Assembly (NCBI GenBank): GCA_947483555.1
Contig: CANKMW010000052.1
Coordinates: 1-61,256 of the forward strand
DNA length: 61,256 nt
Reading direction: 5' to 3'
Origin: Myxococcales bacterium
GTDB lineage: Bacteria; Myxococcota_A; Polyangia; Haliangiales; Haliangiaceae
Shown piece after piece: positions 1-7,246 of the stretch. Position 1 is the first letter of the stretch; every line of letters begins with the position of its first letter. The notes below the pieces were generated by a model, which worked only from the letters and a program-made list of their open reading frames with translations, was not told where the DNA came from and ran no database searches. The translations under genes and the position numbers were made by a program.

Positions 1-255
1 AAACACGATCGCGATCTGGCCAGTCAGATCACCCGCGCCGCCAACAGCGTGCTGCTCAACGTCAACGAGGGGCGCAAGCGCACCAAGGGCGATCAGGCGC
101 GGTTCTTCGCGTATGCGTCAGGCAGCAACAGCGAGGTCCGCGCTGCGCTCGACGCCGCGGTCGCGTGGGGCTGGATCGGCGAGGCCAGCGAGGCGCACCT
201 GCTGCTCGATCGCCTCGCCGCCATGTTGTGGCGGCTCAGCCACCCACGGTCCTGA
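1..255 (+). CDS. Four-helix bundle protein, 23S rRNA IVP/Avd family (5' partial)
   Basis: The frame is open from the first base, so the start lies outside the window; 84 C-terminal residues are visible. The motif ITRAANSVLLNVNEG followed by a helical stretch with SNSEVRAALDAA is typical of the small four-helix-bundle family that includes proteins encoded in 23S rRNA intervening sequences and the Avd accessory protein of diversity-generating retroelements. No rRNA gene, reverse transcriptase or template repeat is visible here, so the function is unknown. A second, convergent paralogue lies at 380-733. Family assignment is from remembered motifs. Confidence 0.75.
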   Translation, partial: KHDRDLASQITRAANSVLLNVNEGRKRTKGDQARFFAYASGSNSEVRAALDAAVAWGWIGEASEAHLLLDRLAAMLWRLSHPRS

Positions 256-256
256 T

Positions 257-396
257 CCGCACCGGTCCTGATCCGCACCGGTCCCGGTCCCCGGCTGCGG
301 TCCCGGTCCCCGGCTGCGGCTGCGGCTGCGGTTGCGGTTGCGGCTGCGGCTGCGGCTGCGGTTGCCGCTGCGGTTGCGGCTACGGTGCGGAATCCG
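257..396. repeat. GC-rich short tandem repeats between the two four-helix genes
   Basis: Two copies of CTGATCCGCACCGGT are followed by two copies of a CCCGGTCCCCGGCTGCGGT-like unit and then by about a dozen hexamers of GGCTGC or GGTTGC. The tract starts just after the stop of the left gene and overlaps the last codons of the right gene on the minus strand. It looks like slippage-prone simple sequence, not a coding or regulatory element. Confidence 0.7.
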
Positions 397-733
397 CACC
401 AACCCGTCTGCTCCGCGGCCCGTGCACCAGCCCGTACAGCAGGCCCAGCAACCGATCCAGCACCTGCCGCGCCTCTCGATCCTCCACGCTCCACCCCCAC
501 GCCTCCGCCGCATCGAGCACGGCGCGCACCTCGCTCGCGCTCCCCGACGCGATCTGGAAGAACCGCCGCACGTCACCGCCGGCGCGCTTCTGCCCTTCGC
601 CGATGTTGAGCAGGATGCTGTTCGCCGCCCGCGTCAGCTGGTTGGTCAGCTCCCGATCGTGCTTTGCGATCCGCGGCACGATGGGAGCAAGCGTTCGAAT
701 GAGCTGTCTTGAAACTGCGTACGCCTCGAGCAT
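380..733 (-). CDS. Four-helix bundle protein, 23S rRNA IVP/Avd family
   Basis: 117 residues. The start is the ATG at 731-733, chosen because GGAGGA lies at Shine-Dalgarno distance and because MLEAYAVSRQLIRTLAPIV is the usual N-terminus of the family; a longer reading is open but low-complexity. The core LTRAANSILLNIGEG and the segment ASGSASEVRAVLDAAEAWGW closely match the gene at position 1, and the two genes are convergent, which suggests an inverted duplication. The C-terminal dozen residues run into the GC-rich repeat tract and are probably not part of the fold. Small four-helix bundles of this family oligomerise and may bind nucleic acid; no specific role can be assigned. Confidence 0.8.
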   Translation of the reverse strand: MLEAYAVSRQLIRTLAPIVPRIAKHDRELTNQLTRAANSILLNIGEGQKRAGGDVRRFFQIASGSASEVRAVLDAAEAWGWSVEDREARQVLDRLLGLLYGLVHGPRSRRVGADSAP

Positions 734-772
734 TGGTTGATCCTCCGGTCTTCGAGCCAGGCCCCTCGCGCC

Positions 773-979
773 CCCGCCCTCGGGGGGCAGCGGCGGGGCT
801 CGCCCGAACGCGGCGGCGCGCGCACGGAACGTGCCTGGCGCCACCACCAGCCTCCCGCGCCTCCCCACCCCTCGCCCCCACGGCGATCCTCCCGCGCCAC
901 CACCGCCCGTCGGGCGCCTGGCGCGTTCCGCTGCGCGCGCGCCGCGTCGGGCGCCCCGCCGCTGCCCCCCGAGGGCGGG
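773..979. repeat. Long imperfect palindrome with 27-bp perfect outer arms
   Basis: The arm at 773-799 (begins CCCGCCCTCGGGGGGCAG) is the exact reverse complement of 953-979. The inner flanks also pair imperfectly: CGCCCGAACGCGGCGGCGCG on the left against the complement of CGCGCGCGCCGCGTCGGGCG on the right. The whole 207-bp block could therefore form a cruciform or a long RNA hairpin. It sits just upstream of the four-helix gene at 380-733 and resembles a non-autonomous element or a pair of head-to-head repeat units. No protein is predicted in it. Confidence 0.7.
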
Positions 980-1010
980 CATTCCGGCATTCACACCACA
1001 CTCAGCCGCC

Positions 1011-1228
1011 ACCCGCTCCCCGCCACCCGTCATCCGCCACCCGTCACCCGTCACCCGTCATCCGCCACCCGTCACCCGCCACCCGTCACCCGTCATCCGC
1101 CACCCGTCACCCGTCACCCGTCACCCGTCACCCGCTCCCCGTCACCCGTCACCCGTTCCCCGTTCCCCGTCCCCCGTCCCCCGCCTCCCGCCTCCCTCTC
1201 CCCGCTCCCCGCCTCCCGCCTCCCCTCC
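1011..1228. repeat. Heptanucleotide tandem array (CACCCGT)n grading into C-rich tract
   Basis: From about 1011 the sequence is built of seven-base units, mainly CACCCGT with CATCCGC variants, arranged in higher-order groups of about three units. After 1140 it degenerates to CCCCGTT and CCTCCCG units and ends at the stop codon of dnaJ. All frames through it give meaningless Pro/His/Arg-rich translations. Together with the palindrome before it, it fills the intergenic space between 734 and 1228, where I see no gene. Confidence 0.85.
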
Positions 1229-2341
1229 CTACTTCTTGAGCCTCCCGAACAACCCCTTCCGCTCCGCCTTCACATCCTCCGCCATCTCCGCCGCGAGCTC
1301 GCGCAGCAGCTCCCCCTGCCGCGACGTCAGCTTGGTGGGAATCTCGATCTTCCAGCGCACGACCTGGTCACCGCGGCCCGGCTTGCCGATCCGCGGGATG
1401 CCGCCGCCCTTGCGGATGATGTGGTCGCCAGGCTGGGTCCCGGCCTTGATCTCGACCGTGGTGGTGCCCTCGCACTGCTCGTCGAGCACCGGGACCTCGA
1501 CCTCGCCGCCGAGGATGGCCTTGACGAAGCTGACCGGCATGTCGGTCAAGACGTCCTCGCCTTCGCGATGGAAGCGCTCGTCGCCGCGAACGTGGATGAC
1601 CACGTACAGGTGGCCGGCGGCGCCGCCGCCGGGCGGGGTCTCGCCCTTGCCAGCCAGGCGCAGCGTCTGCCCGTCGTCGACGCCGGGCGGCACCGTCACC
1701 GCCAGGACGGTGGTCTCGACCTGGGTGCGGCGGCCGTTGCAATCGACGCACGGCTCCTTCACGACCCGGCCTTCGCCGCGGCAACGCGGGCACGTGCTCT
1801 GCACCATGAAGAAGCCCTGGTTGTGCACGACCTGGCCGCGGCCGTTGCACGTGGCGCAGCTCTCCGCCTTGGTGCCGGCCTTGGCGCCGCTGCCGTTGCA
1901 GGTCGTGCACGACACGTCGCGCTGGACCTTGATCTCCTTGCTCACGCCCCACACCGCCTCGGGGAAGGCGAGCTGCAGATCGACGCGAACGTCGGCGCCA
2001 CGGGCTTGCCGGCGACCGCCACCGGCGCGGCCCCCGAAGAAGTCGCCGAAGATGTCGCCGAAGGCCGAGAAGATGTCCTCGACCGAGCCGAAGCCGCCTG
2101 CTCCTGGGCCCCCGCCGCCGCCGCGCAGCGAGTCGTGACCGAATCGGTCGTAGCGCGCGCGGCGCTCGTCGTCGGACAGCACCTGGTAGGCCTCGGCCGC
2201 CTCCTTGAACTTGTCCTCGGCGGCCTTGTCGTCGGGGTTGACGTCCGGGTGGTACTGCTTGGCGAGCTTGTAGTACGCCTTCTTCATCTCCGACGCGTTG
2301 GCATCGCGAGACACGCCCAGGACTTCATAGAGATCGCGCAT
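1229..2341 (-). CDS. dnaJ: Molecular chaperone DnaJ (Hsp40)
   Basis: 370 residues, normal for a type I Hsp40. It stimulates the ATPase of DnaK and presents unfolded clients in the cytoplasm. The J domain (1-70) carries HPD at 31-33, followed by a Gly/Phe-rich linker (about 73-112). Four zinc-binding CxxC motifs lie at 145, 162, 184 and 198, the fourth as CVDCNGRR. Two C-terminal client-binding beta domains follow. The gene stands alone, without dnaK or grpE. It is transcribed divergently from glnE, with a good promoter at 2384-2412 that would leave a leader of about 40 nt. No CIRCE-like inverted repeat is visible. Confidence 0.97.
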   Translation of the reverse strand: MRDLYEVLGVSRDANASEMKKAYYKLAKQYHPDVNPDDKAAEDKFKEAAEAYQVLSDDERRARYDRFGHDSLRGGGGGPGAGGFGSVEDIFSAFGDIFGDFFGGRAGGGRRQARGADVRVDLQLAFPEAVWGVSKEIKVQRDVSCTTCNGSGAKAGTKAESCATCNGRGQVVHNQGFFMVQSTCPRCRGEGRVVKEPCVDCNGRRTQVETTVLAVTVPPGVDDGQTLRLAGKGETPPGGGAAGHLYVVIHVRGDERFHREGEDVLTDMPVSFVKAILGGEVEVPVLDEQCEGTTTVEIKAGTQPGDHIIRKGGGIPRIGKPGRGDQVVRWKIEIPTKLTSRQGELLRELAAEMAEDVKAERKGLFGRLKK

Positions 2342-2383
2342 CGGGTACTGGCTCAGGAGTCGAACGCAGGAAAATCAACTGCG

Positions 2384-2412
2384 TAGGTAATGCGGAGTCC
2401 GTGGCTTGTCAA
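2384..2412 (-). promoter_or_regulatory. Sigma70-type promoter for dnaJ
   Basis: Read on the minus strand: TTGACA at 2412-2407, a 17-nt spacer, then TACCTA at 2389-2384. The consensus -35 and the ideal spacing make this one of the clearest promoters in the window. Its -35 lies within a few bases of the proposed glnE -10 (2415-2420), so the two divergent promoters share DNA and may interfere with each other. Confidence 0.6.
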
Positions 2413-2426
2413 GGTATCGTGCGGCC

Positions 2427-5399
2427 GTGACGGGAGCCGCGCTGGTGCGCCAGATCGCCGAAACCGCACCGGATCCGGCCGATGCCGGCCGCCGCGCCGC
2501 GCGCTGGCTGGAGACCTCGGGCGCCGATCCGGCGGCCCTGACGCCGGCGGCGATCGAGATCCTGGCCCTGGCCTGTCGGCGGGCGCCCTACCTCGCCACC
2601 CTGTGTGCCCGCGATCCGTCGCGGCTCCGGCGGGTCGCCGCCGACCCCTATCTACGCCGCGAGAAGCCGCCGACCGTGGTCGCGGCCGAGGTCGCCGCCG
2701 CCGCCGCGGGCGCGGCCAGCGCCGACGAGCTGGCCCGCGCGCTGCGTCGCGTGCGAGCCGACGAGCTGGTGCGGCTGGGCGCGCGCGAGCTGGCGATGGG
2801 GCTCGACACCGAGGTCGGGCGGGAGCTGGCCCACCTCGCCGATGCCTGCTTCGACGCCGCGATCCGCTTCCACGATGCCCGGCTGCGCACCCGTCACGGC
2901 GCGCCCCGCTACACCGACGACGACGGCGCCGAGCGCGACGCTGGCCTGTGTGTGATCGCGATGGGTAAACACGGTGGGCTCGAGCTCAACTTCGCCTCCG
3001 ACGTCGACGTCATCTACGTCTACAGCTCGGACGCTGGCAGCGCCGGCGAGCTGTCGCTCCACGAGTACTTCGCCAAGCTGGCGACGGCGGTGACCCAGGC
3101 GCTGGGCGACGCCACCGCCGACGACACCGTGTTTCGCGTCGACCTGCGCCTGCGGCCCGAGGGCTCGCGAGGCGCGATCGCCAACTCGCTGTCGCAGGTC
3201 GAGCGCTACTACGAGACCTTCGGCCGGCCGTGGGAGCGGCAGGCGTGGATGAAGGCCCGGCCGTGCGCCGGCGACCTCGTGCTCGGCGCCGAGATCATGG
3301 CGACGCTGGCGCCGTTCGTGCACCCGCGCCACACCGCGCCGACGATCATCGACGAGGTGATGGACCTCAACCGCCGCATCAAGCGCGAGCTGGATCCGTC
3401 GGCCGGCCGGGCCGCGACCGCCGCCGCCGCCGGTGCGCTCGGCTTCGACGTCAAGAACGGCCGGGGCGGCATCCGCGAGATCGAGTTCTTCGTGCAGGCG
3501 CTGCAGCTGGTGCACGCCGGCCGCGATCCGGCGCTGCGGCCACGCGGCACGCTGGCCGCGCTCGATGCGTTGCTGTTCGCCGGCCTGGTCACCGATGGCG
3601 AGCACCTCGAGATGCACCGCGCCTACCGCTGGCTGCGCCACGTCGAGCACGTCCTGCAGCTCGACGGTGGCCTGCAGACCCAGCGCATGCCGCGCGATCC
3701 GGCGGCGCTCGAGGTCGTGGCCCGGCGGGTCGGCGAGCCCGACGGTGCGGCGCTGGCGCGGACGCTGACGCTGCACACCGGCCGGGTCGCCGAGCTGTTC
3801 GCCACCCTGGGTGATCCCGACGCCGCCAGTGACTCCGCGGACGCCGCGGACGCCATCGGCCACCTGGCCCGCGGCGAGCTGCCGCCCGAGCTCGAGGTCG
3901 TCGAGCTGGCCGCCCTGGGCTTCGCCGATTCACCGGCGGCAGCGCGCGAGCTCGACCGGGCCCGCAAGCGACCGTGGTCGCCGTGGTCGCCGGCCGCCAC
4001 CGGAGCGGTGGCACGGGTCGGCGGCGCCCTGCTGGCCGAGCTGGCCCGGTCCGCCGATCCCGATGCGGCGCTGCGCCACGCCGCCGATCTGATCGGCAAG
4101 CGCGGCGCGGCGTGGTCGGTGTGGCGGTTGCTCGACGAGAAACCCGCCCTGTTGCGCCTGCTCGGCTCGATCCTGGGCGCCAGCGAGTACCTGGCCCGCA
4201 GCATCGTCGAGCGCCCCGAGCTGGTCGATCTGCTGGTCGAGGTCGGCCACGGGGCACGCCGCGACCGGGTCGCGATGGAGCGCGACGCCGACCGCCGCCT
4301 GGCCGCTGCCCACGCCGCCGATCCGGGCGACACCGAGCTGGCGTGGAGCGCGCTCGCCGAGTTCAAGAACGGCCAGGTGCTGCGCGTCGGCCTGGCCGAC
4401 TTCGCCGGCCGCACCGGCGCGCTCGACGTGTGCGCCGATCTCACCGCGATCGCCGAGGTGTGCCTGGAGCGCGCCTTCGATCGCGTGGCCCGCGAGCTGC
4501 GCGCCCGCCACGGCGTGGTGCGCGGCGACCGCGGCGCCGCCGCCACCGGCCGGCTCGCGGTGCTCGGCCTCGGCAAGCTCGGCGGCCGCGAGCTCGGCTA
4601 CGCCGCCGATCTCGATGTGGTGTTCGTCTACGAGGGCGACGGCGACTCCGACGGCGCCCGCCCCCTGCCCGCGGTGGAGTACTTCACGCGCCTCGGGCAG
4701 CGGCTGGTCGGCGGGCTCCACGCCCGCACGCCGCGCGGCCGGCTGTACGAGGTCGACACCCGGCTGCGGCCGTCGGGCTCGAAGGGGCTGCTGGTGTCGT
4801 CGCTGGCCGGCTGGCGCCGCTACCACGCCGGCGAGGCGCGGCTGTGGGAGCGCCAGGCGCTGATCAAGCTGCGGCCGGTGGCCGGCGACGCCGGGCTCGG
4901 CGCCGCGGTCGCCGCCGAGGTCGCGACCTGGCTGTGGTCGCCGCCCGCGCAATCGGCGCGCGCGATCTCCGACGAGATCGTCGCGATGCGCGACCGCATG
5001 GAGCGCGAGCTGGGCAGCGCCGGCGATCTGAAGGTCGGCAAGGGTGGCATCATCGACGCCGAGTTTGCCGCCCAGTACCTGCAGCTGGTTCACGGCCACG
5101 CCGTGGCCACGCTGCGCACGCCGTCGACGGCGCCCGCCCTGCGCGCCGCTCGCGAGGCCGGCATCGCGCCGCGTCAGGATCTGGAGGTGCTCGAGGAGGG
5201 CTACCGGTTCCTGCGCCTCATCGAGCACCGCATGCGGGTCGTGCACGACCGCGCCGTCCACCGGCTGCCCGACGACGCCGTCGAGCTCGGCCGGCTGGCG
5301 CGGCGCTGCGGGTTCGGGTCGGGTGACGCGCTCCGCGAGCGGGTGACGCGCTGGCAGCGCGACGTCCGAGCCGCGTTCGAACGCGTGATGAGCTCCTGA
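2427..5399 (+). CDS. glnE: Bifunctional glutamine synthetase adenylyltransferase/deadenylylase
   Basis: 990 residues from the GTG at 2427. GlnE attaches AMP to, or removes it from, glutamine synthetase in response to PII signalling. Two nucleotidyltransferase domains are evident: GKHGGLELNFASDVDVIYVY near residues 179-198 (deadenylylase half) and GKLGGRELGYAADLDVVFVY near 715-735 (adenylylating half), each followed by a GlnD/PII-uridylyltransferase-type helical region. Length and order match the family. I prefer GTG 2427 because TATCGT at 2415-2420 ends six bases before it (leaderless); an upstream in-frame TTG at 2406 with a weak GGAG is the alternative and adds seven residues. No glnA or glnB lies in the window. 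Confidence 0.95.
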   Translation: MTGAALVRQIAETAPDPADAGRRAARWLETSGADPAALTPAAIEILALACRRAPYLATLCARDPSRLRRVAADPYLRREKPPTVVAAEVAAAAAGAASADELARALRRVRADELVRLGARELAMGLDTEVGRELAHLADACFDAAIRFHDARLRTRHGAPRYTDDDGAERDAGLCVIAMGKHGGLELNFASDVDVIYVYSSDAGSAGELSLHEYFAKLATAVTQALGDATADDTVFRVDLRLRPEGSRGAIANSLSQVERYYETFGRPWERQAWMKARPCAGDLVLGAEIMATLAPFVHPRHTAPTIIDEVMDLNRRIKRELDPSAGRAATAAAAGALGFDVKNGRGGIREIEFFVQALQLVHAGRDPALRPRGTLAALDALLFAGLVTDGEHLEMHRAYRWLRHVEHVLQLDGGLQTQRMPRDPAALEVVARRVGEPDGAALARTLTLHTGRVAELFATLGDPDAASDSADAADAIGHLARGELPPELEVVELAALGFADSPAAARELDRARKRPWSPWSPAATGAVARVGGALLAELARSADPDAALRHAADLIGKRGAAWSVWRLLDEKPALLRLLGSILGASEYLARSIVERPELVDLLVEVGHGARRDRVAMERDADRRLAAAHAADPGDTELAWSALAEFKNGQVLRVGLADFAGRTGALDVCADLTAIAEVCLERAFDRVARELRARHGVVRGDRGAAATGRLAVLGLGKLGGRELGYAADLDVVFVYEGDGDSDGARPLPAVEYFTRLGQRLVGGLHARTPRGRLYEVDTRLRPSGSKGLLVSSLAGWRRYHAGEARLWERQALIKLRPVAGDAGLGAAVAAEVATWLWSPPAQSARAISDEIVAMRDRMERELGSAGDLKVGKGGIIDAEFAAQYLQLVHGHAVATLRTPSTAPALRAAREAGIAPRQDLEVLEEGYRFLRLIEHRMRVVHDRAVHRLPDDAVELGRLARRCGFGSGDALRERVTRWQRDVRAAFERVMSS

Positions 5400-5438
5400 C
5401 GTTGTAGCTGTGGCGGGCGCGTCGAGGGCGTCTGTACC

Positions 5439-5467
5439 TTGCCCTCCCGGCCGGCGGTTGGTACGAC
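5439..5467 (+). promoter_or_regulatory. Promoter for ilvE, leaderless arrangement
   Basis: TTGCCC (5439-5444), a 17-nt spacer, then TACGAC (5462-5467), ending exactly six bases before the ilvE ATG. The transcript would start at or next to the A of the start codon. No Shine-Dalgarno sequence is present. Confidence 0.5.
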
Positions 5468-5473
5468 CCTGCC

Positions 5474-6394
5474 ATGGGCATCAAGAAGGTCGAATCGATC
5501 TGGGTCGACGGCAGCCTCGTCCCCTGGGACGACGCCACCGATCACATGCTCGCGCACACCCTGCACTACGGTGTCGGTTGTTTCGAGGGCATCCGCGCCT
5601 ACCAGCGCGCCGACGGCCGCACGGCCATCTTCCGCCTTCGCGAGCACATCGACCGCCTGTTCGACTCGGCGATCATCTGCACGATGGACATCCCGTTCAC
5701 GCGCGAGCAGGTCATGGCGGCCTGCGCCGAGGTCGTGCGCACCAACAAGATGTCGTTCTGTTACCTGCGGCCGCTGGTCTACCTCGGCTCGGGCGCGCTC
5801 GGCCTGGGCTCGTTCGAGCCGCCGGTGCGGACCATGGTCGCCGCCTTCGAGTGGGGCGCCTACCTTGGCGACGACGGGCTCAAGCAGGGCATCAAGTGCC
5901 TGATCAGCGGCTTCACCCGCGCCAACTCGAACGCGGTGATGAACAAGGGCAAGATCTGCGGCCAGTACGTCACCTCGGTGTTGGCCAAGCGGCTGGCGCT
6001 CAAGAGCGGCTACGACGAGGCGCTGATGCTCGATCCCCAAGGCTACGTGGCCGAGGGCACCGGCGAGAACATCTTCGTGGTCAAGAATGGCATCGTCCGC
6101 ACGCCACCCGCTGGTGCCGCCATCCTGGCCGGCATCACCCGCGACACCTCGATCCAGCTGCTGCGCGAGCGCGGCGTCGAGGTCCGCGAGGAGATGATCG
6201 CGCGTGACGAGCTCTACGTCGCCGACGAGGTGTTCCTGACCGGCACCGCCGCCGAGGTCACGCCGGTGCGCGAGATCGACCAGCGCCGGGTCGGCCGCGG
6301 CGAGTTTCCGATCACCAGGGGTCTGCAGGAGTCGTTCTTCGCCGTGGTCAAGGGCGGCGACACCAAGCACGACCACTGGCTGCACTTCGTCTGA
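5474..6394 (+). CDS. ilvE: Branched-chain amino acid aminotransferase
   Basis: 306 residues, class IV PLP aminotransferase. It performs the last step of valine, leucine and isoleucine synthesis, or the first step of their breakdown, using glutamate/2-oxoglutarate. The N-terminus WVDGSLVPWDDATDH, the block HTLHYGVGCFEGIRAY, the PLP lysine (K160 in NKGKICGQY), EGTGENIF at 194-201, ITRD and the C-terminal FLTGTAAEVTPV are all in place and collinear with E. coli IlvE. It stands as a single gene with its own promoter; other ilv or leu genes are not nearby. D-amino-acid transaminase or ADC lyase are less likely because of length and motif match. Confidence 0.95.
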   Translation: MGIKKVESIWVDGSLVPWDDATDHMLAHTLHYGVGCFEGIRAYQRADGRTAIFRLREHIDRLFDSAIICTMDIPFTREQVMAACAEVVRTNKMSFCYLRPLVYLGSGALGLGSFEPPVRTMVAAFEWGAYLGDDGLKQGIKCLISGFTRANSNAVMNKGKICGQYVTSVLAKRLALKSGYDEALMLDPQGYVAEGTGENIFVVKNGIVRTPPAGAAILAGITRDTSIQLLRERGVEVREEMIARDELYVADEVFLTGTAAEVTPVREIDQRRVGRGEFPITRGLQESFFAVVKGGDTKHDHWLHFV

Positions 6395-6415
6395 CGCCGA
6401 GCACGCCCGGCGCGC

Positions 6416-6655
6416 TCAGCGCGGCGTGAAGTCGTCGAGGCCAAGGTCGCCCAGCGGCGGCGCGCCGACCTCGTTGACCTGGCGCGGATGGGTGGCCGGG
6501 GTCACACGCAGGGTGCCGGCGGCGACGGTCAGCGCGTCGACGTCGGCCAGCGCGATCACGACCTCGACGCCACCCCCGCACTCGCGGACCCGCGCCTCGC
6601 AGCCGGTGGTCGCGACCACGGCGGCGGCGGTGACGACCAGCCACGGCTTCCCCAT
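6416..6655 (-). CDS. Small putative lipoprotein
   Basis: 79 residues. The N-terminus MGKPWLVVTAAAVVATTGCE is a short hydrophobic signal ending in a lipobox-like ATTGC, so the mature protein would begin at Cys19 and be about 60 residues. The rest has one further cysteine and no motif I recognise. The ATG at 6655 follows TACACT by seven bases on the minus strand, which supports expression and this start. It diverges from the leader ORF at 6708. Function unknown. Confidence 0.6.
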   Translation of the reverse strand: MGKPWLVVTAAAVVATTGCEARVRECGGGVEVVIALADVDALTVAAGTLRVTPATHPRQVNEVGAPPLGDLGLDDFTPR

Positions 6656-6707
6656 CGGCCCCAGTGTACGCCGGCGGGGTGCGAGCGGATCGGTGTACGC
6701 TCGCGCC

Positions 6708-6755
6708 ATGGGCGAAGCGCCAGGGTCACAGCCACGGCAGCGAGCGACCACGTGA
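6708..6755 (+). CDS. 15-codon leader ORF coupled to the hemerythrin-like gene
   Basis: ATG at 6708 lies six bases after TACGCT (6696-6701), the spacing expected for a leaderless transcript. The peptide is MGEAPGSQPRQRATT. Its TGA (6753-6755) overlaps the GTG (6752) of the next gene as GTGA, the junction used throughout this window between coupled genes. I infer that it loads ribosomes for the downstream gene. Nothing in its sequence suggests a specific attenuating peptide. Confidence 0.45.
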   Translation: MGEAPGSQPRQRATT

Positions 6756-7186
6756 CGCCATCGATCGTCGACAGCATGGCCGGGCAACACGAGGTGCTCG
6801 ACGCCCGGTTGATCGCCACCGCGCATCACCTCGACGCTGGCGCCATGGCGGCGGCGGGAGCGGCGCTGGTCGAGCTCGCCGCGGGGCTGCGCCAGCACAT
6901 CGAGGTCGAGGAGGCCCACCTGTTTCCGGCGTTCGAGGCGCTGCCGCATGCCGACCTCGCCATCGCGGTCGAGATGCGGACCCAGCATCGCAATCTCGAG
7001 CAGCTGGTGGCCGCGATGCGCGCGGCCCTGGACCGGCGCGATCGCAGCACGGCGCTCCACGCCAAGGCGGCGTTGCACGCCGCGCTGGGCCGCCACGATG
7101 ATGACGAGGAGGCGATCTGCGCTGCCCTCGATCGCGGCCTCGACGCCGGCGCCCGGGCCCAGCTGATCGCCCAGCTCGGTCGCTGA
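6752..7186 (+). CDS. Hemerythrin/HHE-domain protein
   Basis: 144 residues from the GTG at 6752; an internal ATG at 6776 is the alternative. A helical bundle with iron-type ligands is visible: QHEVLDARL, HHLD, QHIEVEEAHLFPAFE, RTQHRNLEQ and GRHDDDEE, giving the spaced His/Glu pattern of HHE cation-binding domains. Such proteins bind a di-iron centre and take part in oxygen or NO handling or oxidative-damage repair; which applies here cannot be read from the sequence. Start choice rests on the GTGA overlap with the leader ORF. No signal peptide, so cytoplasmic. Confidence 0.8.
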   Translation: MTPSIVDSMAGQHEVLDARLIATAHHLDAGAMAAAGAALVELAAGLRQHIEVEEAHLFPAFEALPHADLAIAVEMRTQHRNLEQLVAAMRAALDRRDRSTALHAKAALHAALGRHDDDEEAICAALDRGLDAGARAQLIAQLGR

Positions 7187-7246
7187 CCGCCCGCCGTCGC
7201 GGCCGGGGCGCCTCGTCGCGGCGACCCCGCGCTGACGCGGTCCGGA

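Noticed and set aside
1..733. Diversity-generating retroelement based on Avd-like genes
   Set aside because: No reverse transcriptase, template or variable repeat is in the window; the family is broader than Avd.
1011..1228. CRISPR array
   Set aside because: Units are seven bases with no spacers and no cas genes nearby.
1229..2341. CIRCE or HrcA operator upstream of dnaJ
   Set aside because: No TTAGCACTC-N9-GAGTGCTAA-like inverted repeat found between 2342 and 2426.
7187..7246. Terminator between the convergent hemerythrin and repeat-protein genes
   Set aside because: GC-rich half-matching arms but no consistent stem and no T-tract on either strand.
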